From the NCBI GenBank assembly GCA_018375265.1, contig JAHADO010000018.1, forward strand, positions 1-11,795: a stretch of 11,795 nt of DNA. Reading direction: 5' to 3'. Under the pieces are notes generated by a model. It was not told where the DNA came from and did not search any database. It saw only the letters and a list, made by a program, of their open reading frames with translations. Of this stretch, positions 1 through 6,813 are shown piece by piece (the stretch's first letter is position 1; each line of letters starts with the position of its first letter). This DNA is from Campylobacter concisus (GTDB lineage Bacteria; Campylobacterota; Campylobacteria; Campylobacterales; Campylobacteraceae). A program made the translations under genes and the position numbers.

Positions 1-1239
1 AGTGCCAGAGTATCTAAAGAGCGATCTTATGCCCTCTTTTGCAAGGCTAGCCTCAAGCTCTTTTAGTCCCTCTATCTTATCAAGCGGCTTTTTCTCTGTA
101 ATCTTTAAATTTAGTAAAATTTGTGGATACGGCTTTAGCTCACCAAAAATTTCACTAGCTTTTTTGCCTTTTTTAAGCATCATAGCAACTACTTGCATCG
201 AAGTAACAAGGCCGTCGCCAGTCTTAGCGTAGTCGTTAAATATGACGTGACCGCTTTGCTCGCCGCCAAAATTTATGCCATTTTCTTTCATCATCTCAAG
301 CACGTATTTATCGCCTACATTTGAGCGAAGTAGCTTGATCTTGTGAGCTTTTAGATAGTCATCAAGTGCGGCGTTACTCATCACCGTAGCCACAATGGCG
401 CCGCCTTTTAGTGCCTTTTGCTCGTGTAAAAATGCTGCAAGTGAGCCAAGTATCGCATCTCCATGCACAACTTCGCCGTTTTCATCGACAACGACAAGTC
501 TATCAGCATCGCCGTCAAATGCGAAGCCGATGTCAGCACGAAGCCTTTTTACCTCGCTTGCTAGATCTTCTGGGTGAAGTGCGCCGCAGTTTTGGTTGAT
601 GTTGCTACCATTTGGCTCGTTGTTTATGACGATGACATCAGCTCCAAGCTCGCTAAATACAGTTGGTGCGACCTTGTAAGCAGCTCCGTTTGCCACGTCT
701 AAAACTACTCGTAAATTCTTTAAATTTAGCTCTTTTGGGAATGAATTTTTGATCTGCACGATATATCTGCCGATAACATCGTCGATCCTCTTGTTTGCAC
801 CGATCTCTGTCATCGTTTTTTGGGCGTTTGCGATGAGCTCGTCGTCGTAGAAGATTTTTTCTATCTCGGCCTCTATCGTCTCATCAAGCTTGTTGCCAAA
901 GCTATCAAAAAATTTGATGCCGTTATCGTAGTATGGGTTGTGTGAGGCGCTTATCATTATGCCAGCATCACAGCGCATATTTTCTGTTAAAAATGCGATC
1001 GCAGGTGTTGGCATAGGGCCTATTTGAAGGACGTTGTAGCCAACTGCAGTTAGCCCTGCAACGATGGCGGTTTCGATCATATAGCCACTTTTTCTAGTAT
1101 CTTTTCCAACCAAAATCACATTTGTCGCCGAGGTCTTTCTAAAGTAAATTCCAGCTGCCATTGCAAGGCGCATAGATGTCTGAGCTGAAAGCTTTTCGCC
1201 AGCCTTACCACGAACTCCGTCTGTTCCAAAAAGTTTCAT
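1..1239 (-). CDS. glmM: Phosphoglucosamine mutase GlmM (3' end outside the window)
   Basis: Converts glucosamine-6-phosphate to glucosamine-1-phosphate in the cytoplasm, the step before GlmU in UDP-GlcNAc synthesis for peptidoglycan and LPS. The reverse strand opens with [15 protein letters not shown] and reads through 413 codons without a stop. Family landmarks appear in order: the phosphoserine loop ISASHNP (catalytic Ser99), the Mg-binding loop DGDADR (242-247), the sugar-binding GEQSGH (326-331), and the start of the phosphate-binding loop RYSGT at 409-413, which is cut at base 1. The family is about 445 residues long, so roughly 30 are missing. The start ATG at 1239 has an AAGGA site about 8 bases upstream. 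It diverges from rpsT. In Campylobacter the next gene downstream is often lspA, which lies outside the window. Identification is secure. Confidence 0.97.
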   Translation of the reverse strand, partial: MKLFGTDGVRGKAGEKLSAQTSMRLAMAAGIYFRKTSATNVILVGKDTRKSGYMIETAIVAGLTAVGYNVLQIGPMPTPAIAFLTENMRCDAGIMISASHNPYYDNGIKFFDSFGNKLDETIEAEIEKIFYDDELIANAQKTMTEIGANKRIDDVIGRYIVQIKNSFPKELNLKNLRVVLDVANGAAYKVAPTVFSELGADVIVINNEPNGSNINQNCGALHPEDLASEVKRLRADIGFAFDGDADRLVVVDENGEVVHGDAILGSLAAFLHEQKALKGGAIVATVMSNAALDDYLKAHKIKLLRSNVGDKYVLEMMKENGINFGGEQSGHVIFNDYAKTGDGLVTSMQVVAMMLKKGKKASEIFGELKPYPQILLNLKITEKKPLDKIEGLKELEASLAKEGIRSLFRYSGT

Positions 1240-1270
1240 AAATTTATCCTTTTTATTATAAAATGGTGCT

Positions 1271-1279
1271 ATTTTATCA
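1271..1279 (-). promoter_or_regulatory. Probable glmM promoter (extended -10)
   Basis: On the reverse strand this reads TGATAAAAT, matching the TGnTANAAT extended -10 typical of Campylobacter sigma-70 promoters. It would start transcription near 1264 and leave a leader of about 25 bases before the ATG at 1239. A perfect TATAAT at 1260-1255 (-) lies too close to the ribosome site to serve this start. Confidence 0.45.
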
Positions 1280-1337
1280 GAAATTATCAAATTTAAAATC
1301 TAAAATTTTATTTGTTTTAAAGCAGACTTAAATTCAG

Positions 1338-1365
1338 TTACAATTAAATATATTTTTCATATAAT
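1338..1365 (+). promoter_or_regulatory. Probable rpsT-prfA promoter
   Basis: A perfect TATAAT at 1360-1365 follows a T-run (TATTTTTCA). TTACAA at 1338-1343, 16 bases upstream, is a weak -35 candidate. The predicted start near 1372 gives a leader of about 25 bases to rpsT. It is the only good promoter seen ahead of the two-gene unit. Confidence 0.5.
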
Positions 1366-1396
1366 CACGGACTAAAATTATCAAAAAAGGTATATT

Positions 1397-1666
1397 ATGG
1401 CAAACCATAAATCTGCTGAAAAAAGAGCTAGACAAACTATAAAAAGAACAGAAAGAAATAGATTTTACCGCACTAGACTTAAAAACATCACAAAAGCAGT
1501 GCGCGTAGCTGTAGAAGCTAAAGATCTAAATGCTGCAAATGAAGCTTTAAAAGTTGCTAACAAAAGTATTCACAGCTTTGTAAGTAGAGGCTTTTTGAAG
1601 AAACAAACTGCTGCTCGTCGCGTTAGTCGCCTTGCTCAATTAGTAAATACTCTAAAAGCTGCTTAA
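1397..1666 (+). CDS. rpsT: 30S ribosomal protein S20 (bS20)
   Basis: Small-subunit protein that binds the 16S rRNA 5' domain and helps early 30S assembly. The 89-residue product starts [13 protein letters not shown], the family's signature N-terminus, and is rich in Lys and Arg throughout, with the helix-forming [20 protein letters not shown] near the C-terminus. Length is normal (86-90 residues). An AAAAAAGG site sits about 8 bases before the ATG. prfA starts 14 bases after the stop and is probably cotranscribed. Identification is secure from sequence alone. Confidence 0.98.
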   Translation: MANHKSAEKRARQTIKRTERNRFYRTRLKNITKAVRVAVEAKDLNAANEALKVANKSIHSFVSRGFLKKQTAARRVSRLAQLVNTLKAA

Positions 1667-1680
1667 TCTATTAAATTTTA

Positions 1681-2748
1681 ATGTTTGCTGATAAACTTCA
1701 TCCATTTTTGGATCGCTATGATGAAATTTCTACGCTTCTAAGCGATCCAAATATAGCAAACGATATCGAAAAGATGACAAAGCTCTCAAAAGAGCAATCA
1801 TCTATCGAACCAGTCGCAACTGCTGCAAAAAAATATCTACAAATTCTAAACGACATTGAAGAGAATAAAGCCCTGCTTGAGGACGCTGAGCTTGGCGAAC
1901 TTGCAAAAGAAGAACTTAAAAATTTAGAGATTTCAAGAGAAAAGCTTGAAGAAGAGATAAAAATTTTACTTCTTCCAAAAGATCCAAACGATGATAAAAA
2001 TATATTTTTAGAAATTCGCGCAGGCACTGGCGGCGATGAGGCCGCACTATTTGTTGGAGATCTTTTTAACGCTTACATCAGATATGCAGAGCTTCGTGGA
2101 TATAAATTTGAGATCGTTAGCCAAAGCGAGGGCAACACTGGTGGTTTTAAAGAGATTATAGTGCTTATAAAAGGCAAAGGCGCTTATTCTAGGCTAAAAT
2201 TTGAAGGTGGCACGCATAGAGTTCAGCGTGTGCCAGAGACTGAGAGTCAGGGCAGGGTGCATACCTCGGCTGTAACTGTGGCTATCATGCCAGAGGTCGA
2301 AGATAGCGAGATCGAGATCAATCCAAATGATATAAGAGTTGATGTTATGAGAAGCTCAGGTCACGGCGGACAGTCAGTAAATACAACTGATAGTGCCGTT
2401 AGGATCACGCACATACCAACAGGTCTTGTTGTGACAAACCAAGATGGCAAGAGCCAGCACAAAAATAAAGAAGCTGCGATGAAGGTGCTAAAAGCTAGAC
2501 TTTACGAGATGCAAGAGCAAGAGAGGCTTGCAAAAGAGACTAGTGAGCGCAAAAGTCAGGTCGGCACTGGAGACCGCTCAGGTAGGATAAGAACTTATAA
2601 TTATCCGCAAAACCGCATAAGTGATCACCGCATAAATTTAACTCTTTACCGCCTTGATGCTATCATGGCAGCGGGGCTATTTGATGAGATCATCGAGCCA
2701 CTTATCACCCACTATCAAGCTGAAGCGATGCTTGAAGCTGGAATTTAA
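1681..2748 (+). CDS. prfA: Peptide chain release factor 1 (RF1)
   Basis: Recognises UAA and UAG stop codons and triggers peptide release on the ribosome. At 355 residues it has normal family length. The stop-codon-reading tripeptide appears as P-E-T in [14 protein letters not shown], where E. coli RF1 has P-A-T in the same context; the PxT form marks RF1, whereas RF2 has SPF. The catalytic GGQ is in [20 protein letters not shown], where the Gln is the target of PrmC-type methylation in this family. The C-terminal [23 protein letters not shown] is also diagnostic. The ATG follows rpsT by 14 AT-only bases (apart from one C) with no recognisable Shine-Dalgarno site. The N-terminus [17 protein letters not shown] still aligns with other RF1 proteins, so this start is kept. 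Confidence 0.98.
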   Translation: MFADKLHPFLDRYDEISTLLSDPNIANDIEKMTKLSKEQSSIEPVATAAKKYLQILNDIEENKALLEDAELGELAKEELKNLEISREKLEEEIKILLLPKDPNDDKNIFLEIRAGTGGDEAALFVGDLFNAYIRYAELRGYKFEIVSQSEGNTGGFKEIIVLIKGKGAYSRLKFEGGTHRVQRVPETESQGRVHTSAVTVAIMPEVEDSEIEINPNDIRVDVMRSSGHGGQSVNTTDSAVRITHIPTGLVVTNQDGKSQHKNKEAAMKVLKARLYEMQEQERLAKETSERKSQVGTGDRSGRIRTYNYPQNRISDHRINLTLYRLDAIMAAGLFDEIIEPLITHYQAEAMLEAGI

Positions 2749-2773
2749 ACACCCTAACTTCTATTATTTCTAA

Positions 2774-2818
2774 ACTCAAATTTATAAATTTCTCTTGTTT
2801 AAATTTAAAATTTAGAGT
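2774..2818 (+). terminator. Weak AT-rich hairpin after prfA
   Basis: Two 18-base arms (2774-2791 and 2801-2818) pair with about three mismatches around a 9-base loop. The outer ends are ACTC and GAGT, and most of the stem is A/T. It begins 26 bases after the prfA stop. There is no GC-rich stem and only a short T-stretch follows, so it is a poor intrinsic terminator at best. Confidence 0.3.
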
Positions 2819-2909
2819 CAAATTTTATAAAAATAAGGTAAAGGTAATATTTAGTAATATTTATTTGAAAAAATTATTTAAATTATTTTTGTAAATTTGA
2901 CCTTATAAA

Positions 2910-2927
2910 TAGCGTTATTTTAGCGTT
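2910..2927 (+). repeat. Direct repeat TAGCGTT x2, 11-base period, upstream of mop
   Basis: TAGCGTT occurs at 2910-2916 and again at 2921-2927, separated by ATTT, in an otherwise almost GC-free spacer. The 11-base spacing would place both copies on one face of the helix. It lies about 80 bases upstream of the likely mop -10. It may be a regulator site, but no known motif is recognised. Confidence 0.25.
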
Positions 2928-3005
2928 TGAGAAGTTTTAAATTTTAATTTTTGATATTATAAAATTTCATATAACAATTTTAAGTTTGCATTAAAAGTAT
3001 TACTT

Positions 3006-3011
3006 TACAAT
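3006..3011 (+). promoter_or_regulatory. Candidate -10 box for the mop-like gene
   Basis: TACAAT preceded by TTACT lies 33 bases before the ATG at 3044, giving a leader of about 26 bases containing AAAAGGA. Several other A/T boxes occur in the 295-base spacer, so the choice is uncertain. The rest of the spacer (2749-3043) is AT-rich, with no ORF of note apart from the repeat and hairpin listed. Confidence 0.3.
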
Positions 3012-3043
3012 CTCAAAACAATTTAAATCATAAAAGGAAAAAT

Positions 3044-3463
3044 ATGTCACTAAGTGCAAGAAATCAACTAAATGTTGAGATATCAGAAGTAAGAACAGGC
3101 GCGGTAAATTCGCTAATAGCTGGTAAAATCGCAGGTGGTGAGGTGTTAAAAGCAACTATTACGGTTGATAGCGAGAAAGCTCTTGACCTTAAAGTTGGCA
3201 AACAAGCTATATTTTTATTCAAGGCTTCAAGCGTTATCGTTTCAAAAGATGACAGCATAAAACTTAGCGCAACAAACCAAATCAAAGGCGTTGTTAGCGA
3301 GATAAAAGACGGCGCTGTAAATGCTGAGGTTATCATCGACGCAAATGGCAGCAAAATTTCAACTATCATCACAAGAGAGTCAGTTCAAAATTTAGCTTTA
3401 AAAGTAGGCGACAAAGTAACTGCTATCATCAAAGCAACTCAAATAATAGTTGGTGTTAAATAA
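3044..3463 (+). CDS. Tandem-TOBE molybdate/tungstate-binding protein (Mop/molbindin-like)
   Basis: A 139-residue protein made of two Mop-type TOBE domains back to back, with no other domain. Domain 1 (about 2-67) opens SARNQLNVEISEVRTGAVN and domain 2 (about 72-137) opens SATNQIKGVVSEIKDGAVN. Each ends in the family's hydrophobic strand (KASSVIVS, KATQIIVG). Such di-Mop proteins bind oxyanions in the cytoplasm, between protomers of a ring, and are thought to store or buffer molybdate or tungstate for molybdenum-cofactor enzymes. Domain 2 keeps the usual IITRESVQNLALKVG, while domain 1 has ITVDSEKALDLKVG, so the two halves have diverged. No ModE helix-turn-helix or transporter gene adjoins it. 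AAAAGGA precedes the ATG by 6 bases and a hairpin follows the stop, so it is probably monocistronic. Confidence 0.88.
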   Translation: MSLSARNQLNVEISEVRTGAVNSLIAGKIAGGEVLKATITVDSEKALDLKVGKQAIFLFKASSVIVSKDDSIKLSATNQIKGVVSEIKDGAVNAEVIIDANGSKISTIITRESVQNLALKVGDKVTAIIKATQIIVGVK

Positions 3464-3467
3464 TTTT

Positions 3468-3485
3468 CGGAGCAAATTTGCTCCG
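3468..3485 (+). terminator. Palindromic hairpin after the mop-like gene
   Basis: CGGAGCAAATTTGCTCCG is a perfect 18-base palindrome starting 4 bases after the stop codon. It forms a 7-8 bp stem with a small AT loop. The following bases (ATCTCCCTTT) are not a clean T-run, so this may be an inefficient terminator or a 3'-end stabilising hairpin. Confidence 0.6.
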
Positions 3486-3732
3486 ATCTCCCTTTAAACT
3501 AATATTTTTTATTAAGCTATAAAAGAAAATCCTCCCAAAAATCTAAAAAAAATTGATCTATAAAAAATTTAATTCATATTCATTTCTAGCAAATTTTAGA
3601 ATTTAAATTTCTAAACTTTATATTAAATTTACTTTAAAAGCCTATTTAGCGTAAATCTAAAGTCAAATTTAAATGAATTTAATCTCATTAAATATTGCCA
3701 AACTACGTCCCACTCGTAATTAGCTTTAATAA

Positions 3733-3755
3733 AATTTAATTATAAAAATTAAATT
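3733..3755. repeat. Perfect inverted repeat upstream of the flavoprotein promoter
   Basis: AATTTAATT, a 5-base spacer ATAAA, then AATTAAATT: two perfect 9-base arms ending 22 bases before the TATAAT box, so covering the -35 and upstream region. It is placed like an operator, but in sequence this AT-rich such repeats arise by chance. Confidence 0.3.
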
Positions 3756-3776
3756 GTAAATTTTAATAAATTACCC

Positions 3777-3782
3777 TATAAT
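3777..3782 (+). promoter_or_regulatory. -10 box for the flavoprotein gene
   Basis: Perfect TATAAT in the context CCCTATAATGC, with A/T tracts upstream. It predicts a start near 3789 and a leader of about 30 bases that includes the strong AAAGGAGA ribosome site at 3807-3814. Confidence 0.55.
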
Positions 3783-3818
3783 GCTTAATAGCAATTATCT
3801 TACTTCAAAGGAGAGAGC

Positions 3819-5384
3819 ATGAAAAATTCAGGTTTATCTAGAAGAGATTTTGTGAAATTTAGCGCTATTGGAGCCACGGCACTTGGCATGGGCGCTACAA
3901 ATTTAATGGCCAGCCCAATGAACGAAAAAGATGTCAAATGGGACGAAGAGTATGACGTAGTCATCATCGGCTCAGGCTTTGCGGCTCTTGCAGCTGGAGT
4001 CACATCAGCCAAAAAAGGCAACAAAGTCGTCTTGATCGAAAAGATGGGCCGCACAGGTGGCAACTCTGTCATCAACGGCGGAATTTTTGCCGTTCCAAAT
4101 AGCGACATGCAAAAGAAAGCTGGCATCAAAGATAGCACAGAGCTATTTATCAAAGACTGCTTGAAAGCAGGTCGAGGCATCAACCACGTTGATCTTTTGG
4201 CAAAGATCGGCGAAAGAGCGCAAGATGCCTACAAACTCACACTTGATTGTGGTGCAAAATATATCGATCAGATCACTCACGCAGGTGGTCACTCAGTGCC
4301 AAGAAGCCTTCAAACAGAGGTCGGTAGCGGCGCTGGCATTGTGCTTCCTATGACTGCGACATTTGAAAAGTTAGAAGGCGCTTCGATCAAAAAAAGGACA
4401 AAATTTGATGATTTTGTCTTTGACGACAAGGGTGCAGTTGTGGGCGTCATCGTCAGAGAAAACTACAAATTTGATGGCAACTTGATGAGTGATGATGTCG
4501 AAAACAAAGGCGGCGATACAAAATATATAAAAGCTAAAAAGGGCGTTGTGCTAGCAGCTGGTGGCTTTTGTAGAGATAAAATTTTTAGGCGACTTCAAGA
4601 TCCAAGGATCACACCTGAGACAGACTCGACAAACCAACCAGGCTCAACAGCAGGTGCGCTTCTAGCGGCATTTAGAGCGGGTGCTTATCCAGTTCAGCCA
4701 AGCTGGATCCAGTACGGCCCTTGGGGATGTGCCGATGAGACAGGCTTTGGCGTGGGATCGATGTTTAACGTAAATGGTGCTTTTCCGTTTGGAATTTCAG
4801 TCAATCCAAGAACTGGCAAACGCTACATGAACGAGCTAGCTGACCGCAGGACAAGAACTGAAGCGATGTTTAAAGTCATCCATGAAAAAGGTGAAGATGA
4901 TAAAAACTTCCCTATCAACTTCTGCGACTCAAGAGCCCTTCCTCACATGCTCCCAGCCCACTATGAAAAGGCTATCGCAGCTGGAATTTGCAAGAAATTT
5001 GACACACTTGATGCCTTGGCAGCTGAGTATAAGATCCCAGTTGATGAGCTCAAAAAAACAGTCGCAAGATACAATGAATTTGTCAAAAAAGGCGTTGATG
5101 AGGACTTTGGCAAGCCAGTTGTTGCGACTACGACAAAGGGCATTGATATCTCGGTTCCGCCATTTTACGCAGAGCGTGGCACACCAAAAGTTCACCACAC
5201 AATGGGCGGCCTAAATATCAACACAAAAGCCCAAGTCATGAACTCTCAAACAGCTATGCCTATACCAAATTTATATGCAGCTGGCGAGATCACTGGTGGC
5301 GTTCACGGAGCCAGTCGTCTAGGATCAGTGGCTATAACTGATTGCTTGACATTTGGCATGATCGCTGCTGAGACTATCGGCTAA
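3819..5384 (+). CDS. Tat-exported FAD-dependent fumarate-reductase-like flavoprotein (FccA/UrdA flavin-domain family)
   Basis: A 521-residue periplasmic flavoprotein. The N-terminus carries a twin-arginine signal (LSRRDFVKF, residues 6-14) and a hydrophobic stretch with likely cleavage near A31. The FAD-binding Rossmann fold begins at 46 with VVIIGSGFAALAAG and IEKMGRTGGNS; the GASRLGS motif near 498-503 closes the flavin site. Compared from memory with Shewanella flavocytochrome c3, the proton-donor Arg402 matches R343 (MNELADRR), His504 matches the HHTMGG His (459/460) and Arg544 matches R500. The segment containing His365 (IQAHP) reads IQYGP, and the Thr377/Glu378 region is not conserved. 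It is therefore probably a periplasmic reductase of an unsaturated organic acid other than fumarate; that is inference. There is no CxxCH haem motif and no FMN-attachment domain, so electrons must come from a separate cytochrome or flavoprotein, and none is encoded nearby. Confidence 0.85.
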   Translation: MKNSGLSRRDFVKFSAIGATALGMGATNLMASPMNEKDVKWDEEYDVVIIGSGFAALAAGVTSAKKGNKVVLIEKMGRTGGNSVINGGIFAVPNSDMQKKAGIKDSTELFIKDCLKAGRGINHVDLLAKIGERAQDAYKLTLDCGAKYIDQITHAGGHSVPRSLQTEVGSGAGIVLPMTATFEKLEGASIKKRTKFDDFVFDDKGAVVGVIVRENYKFDGNLMSDDVENKGGDTKYIKAKKGVVLAAGGFCRDKIFRRLQDPRITPETDSTNQPGSTAGALLAAFRAGAYPVQPSWIQYGPWGCADETGFGVGSMFNVNGAFPFGISVNPRTGKRYMNELADRRTRTEAMFKVIHEKGEDDKNFPINFCDSRALPHMLPAHYEKAIAAGICKKFDTLDALAAEYKIPVDELKKTVARYNEFVKKGVDEDFGKPVVATTTKGIDISVPPFYAERGTPKVHHTMGGLNINTKAQVMNSQTAMPIPNLYAAGEITGGVHGASRLGSVAITDCLTFGMIAAETIG

Positions 5385-5390
5385 AAAGAA

Positions 5391-5412
5391 GTGGCAGGCA
5401 TTTGCTTGCCAC
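5391..5412. terminator. Bidirectional terminator between the flavoprotein and the HTH gene
   Basis: GTGGCAGGC and GCTTGCCAC pair as a 9-bp stem with one G-T wobble around an ATTT loop. Rightward transcription then meets TATAAATTTTTAAA, and leftward transcription meets CTTCTTTTT, the better tail. The stem touches the stop codon of the leftward gene at 5412, so it is well placed to end both convergent transcripts. Confidence 0.75.
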
Positions 5413-5645
5413 TATAAATTTTTAAATCTATAAACCCCGTTTTTTACTCGCTCGAAAATTTTCTTCTCTTCAAGTAGCTTAAACGTGCTTATCACGGTTG
5501 GTTTGCTCACATTTAGCTTTTCGCAAATGTCTGAAATTTTAAGCATGATAAAGCCATTTTCATCGCTTAGCTCGCAAAGTAAATTTATGATCTCTACCTT
5601 TTTCTCGCCAAGAAGCGCCTTGTAAATTTCTTTTTCTAGCCCCAA
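5412..5645 (-). CDS. Small winged-helix transcriptional regulator
   Basis: A 77-residue protein with a helix-turn-helix near 34-58 (KISDICEKLNVSKPTVISTF) followed by a short wing (KIFERVKNGVYRF). This is an ArsR/MarR-like DNA-binding domain with no effector or metal-binding motif visible; it contains two Cys but no metal-type CxxC. The start is TTG at 5645, because an in-frame TAA lies two codons upstream and no ATG is available near it. AGGA sits 8 bases upstream, inside the dgkA coding end. The gene overlaps the dgkA stop by 10 bases, which implies translational coupling. A small regulator after dgkA is also known in C. jejuni, where it is annotated as ArsR-like. Its target is unknown. Confidence 0.75.
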   Translation of the reverse strand: MGLEKEIYKALLGEKKVEIINLLCELSDENGFIMLKISDICEKLNVSKPTVISTFKLLEEKKIFERVKNGVYRFKNL

Positions 5646-6001
5646 ATTTTATATCCTATCGCCACGCACCAAAGCGAGCCACATAAGAAATTTGCGATCA
5701 TCACGGCAGCACTTCCAGCGTCCTTTGCCGCCTTTGCTAGGGCGTGATAGTCTGGGCTTGCAAGATCAGTCACTCGCTCTAGGCCCGAGTTTAAGCACTC
5801 GCAAACTAGCACAAATGCCATGCTAAAGATCAAAAATAGATTAAAAATAAGGTCAAATTTCCAAAAAAATAGCGAGATCGTAGCTATCAAAAATATGCAA
5901 ATTTCTATGCGAAAGCTCTTTTCGTTTTTAAAAATTTCAGCCAAACCCTCTCTTGCGTAGCCAAAATTTTTAAAAAATTTATACGTTGGCTGGTTTCTCA
6001 T
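5636..6001 (-). CDS. dgkA: Diacylglycerol kinase DgkA
   Basis: Integral inner-membrane kinase that phosphorylates diacylglycerol released during phosphoethanolamine or glycan decoration of the envelope, returning it to phospholipid synthesis. The 121-residue product has three predicted membrane helices (about 31-47, 50-67, 97-117). The active-site block ECLNSGLERVTD carries E68, N71 and E75, equivalent to E. coli E69, N72 and E76, and AKDAGSAAVMIA follows with K93 and D94. The start at 6001 is preferred over an ATG nine codons upstream (6028) because AAGGAAAG lies just before it and the likely -10 box (6030-6035) would start transcription downstream of 6028. It forms an operon with the overlapping HTH gene. 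Confidence 0.94.
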   Translation of the reverse strand: MRNQPTYKFFKNFGYAREGLAEIFKNEKSFRIEICIFLIATISLFFWKFDLIFNLFLIFSMAFVLVCECLNSGLERVTDLASPDYHALAKAAKDAGSAAVMIANFLCGSLWCVAIGYKIWG

Positions 6002-6025
6002 AACTTTCCTTTTTGTGATTTTTGG

Positions 6026-6037
6026 CATAATTATAAT
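6026..6037. promoter_or_regulatory. Overlapping divergent -10 boxes of dgkA and xth
   Basis: The palindrome AATTATAATT (6029-6038) contains TATAAT on both strands: 6032-6037 on plus toward xth and 6030-6035 on minus toward dgkA. An alternative plus-strand extended box, TG-G-CATAAT, ends at 6031 after a T-run. Both genes would have very short leaders. The two polymerase sites cannot be occupied at the same time. Confidence 0.5.
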
Positions 6038-6054
6038 TAAAAAAAGGATGAAAT

Positions 6055-6813
6055 TTGAAACTTATTAGCTGGAATGTAAATGGGCTGCGCGCAGTGGTGG
6101 CAAAAGATGGCTTTGGCTGGCTTGATGAGGTTAAGCCTGATTTTTTGGGACTTCAAGAGATCAAGGTCAAAGAAGATGACGTGCCAAAAGAAATTTACAA
6201 CCTTGGATTTAAAGATATCAGTGTAAATTCAGGCGCAAGGGCAGGATATTCTGGCGTGATGAGCCTTGCTAAATTTGACGTGCAAACGCAAAAGGCGGCC
6301 TTTTTTGACGACACGGAGGGGCGAGTTTTGGAGCATAGATTTGGCGACATCGTGCTTTTTAACATCTACTTTCCAAACGGCCAAAAGGACGACGAGAGGC
6401 TAGCTTACAAGATGGACTTTTACGAGAAATTTCTAGCTTACTGCAAAGAGCTTGTAAAAAGTGGCAAAGAGGTGATATTTTGCGGCGACGTAAATACCGC
6501 TCACCGCGAGATCGACCTGAAAAATCCAAAGGCAAATGCCAAAACTTCAGGCTTTTTACCTATCGAGCGAGCGTGGATAGATGAGGTGCTAAAAAGTGGC
6601 TTTATAGATACTTTTAGAGCCGTAAATGGCGACGTTGCGGACGCTTACTCGTGGTGGAGCTACCGCTTTAACGCAAGGGCGAAAAACGTCGGCTGGAGGA
6701 TTGATTATTTCTTCATCTCGCAGGGGCTAAAAGATAGGCTAAAAGACGCCTTTATCTTGTCAGAGATCACCGGCAGCGACCACTGCCCAGTTGGCATAGA
6801 GATAGAAATTTAG
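6055..6813 (+). CDS. xth: Exodeoxyribonuclease III / AP endonuclease (ExoA/XthA)
   Basis: Cuts DNA at abasic sites and has 3'-end-cleaning exonuclease activity in base-excision repair. The 252-residue product is a full-length exonuclease III fold with all catalytic blocks: SWNVNG (N7), LQEIK (E35), NIYFPNG (Y105), GDVNTAH (D145, N147), WRIDYFF (D217) and GSDHCP (D242, H243). The start is TTG at 6055, aligned with the family N-terminus [18 protein letters not shown] lies 6 bases upstream. An ATG at 6048 is out of frame and stops after six codons. The stop overlaps the convergent mntP stop by 4 bases. A TTG start with a leader of only about 10-17 bases may keep expression modest. Confidence 0.96.
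   Translation: MKLISWNVNGLRAVVAKDGFGWLDEVKPDFLGLQEIKVKEDDVPKEIYNLGFKDISVNSGARAGYSGVMSLAKFDVQTQKAAFFDDTEGRVLEHRFGDIVLFNIYFPNGQKDDERLAYKMDFYEKFLAYCKELVKSGKEVIFCGDVNTAHREIDLKNPKANAKTSGFLPIERAWIDEVLKSGFIDTFRAVNGDVADAYSWWSYRFNARAKNVGWRIDYFFISQGLKDRLKDAFILSEITGSDHCPVGIEIEI

Larger units (their letters stand above)
3486..3818. other. 333-base AT-rich spacer upstream of the flavoprotein
   Basis: No credible gene is seen here. Contents: A/T-dominated sequence, a slightly GC-richer patch (about 3697-3725), an inverted repeat at 3733-3755 and a clear -10 box at 3777-3782. A 16-codon ORF at 3673-3723 lacks a ribosome site and is not called. The length is large for this compact window, so regulatory sites or a small RNA are possible but not demonstrated. 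Confidence 0.5.

Noticed and set aside
395..599. Plus-strand ORFs inside glmM
   Set aside because: They lie opposite a clearly coding glmM frame that contains its metal-binding loop, and their products are low-complexity shadows rich in Ser, Pro and Ala.
2749..3043. Replication origin or DnaA-box cluster
   Set aside because: The spacer is very AT-rich, but no clustered TTATCCACA-like 9-mers were seen and the surrounding genes are not dnaA, dnaN or gyrB.
3044..3463. ModE regulator
   Set aside because: Only TOBE/Mop domains are present. The N-terminal winged helix of ModE is missing and the gene has a good start right at the first TOBE domain.
3673..3723. 16-codon ORF upstream of the flavoprotein
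   Set aside because: It has an ATG and a stop but no ribosome site and no recognisable sequence; ORFs of this length are expected by chance.
3819..5384. Complete flavocytochrome c or cytoplasmic FrdA
   Set aside because: No CxxCH motifs are present for haem attachment. The Tat signal and the lack of neighbouring frdB/frdC-like genes argue against the membrane-bound cytoplasmic fumarate reductase.
6002..6028. Nine-residue N-terminal extension of DgkA (MPKITKRKV) from the upstream ATG
   Set aside because: There is no ribosome site before the ATG at 6028, and the probable -10 box lies immediately next to it. The second Met has AAGGAAAG at good spacing and gives the normal family length.
6048..6068. 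ATG at 6048 as the xth start
   Set aside because: It is out of frame with the exonuclease and stops after six codons. The family N-terminus begins at the TTG at 6055.
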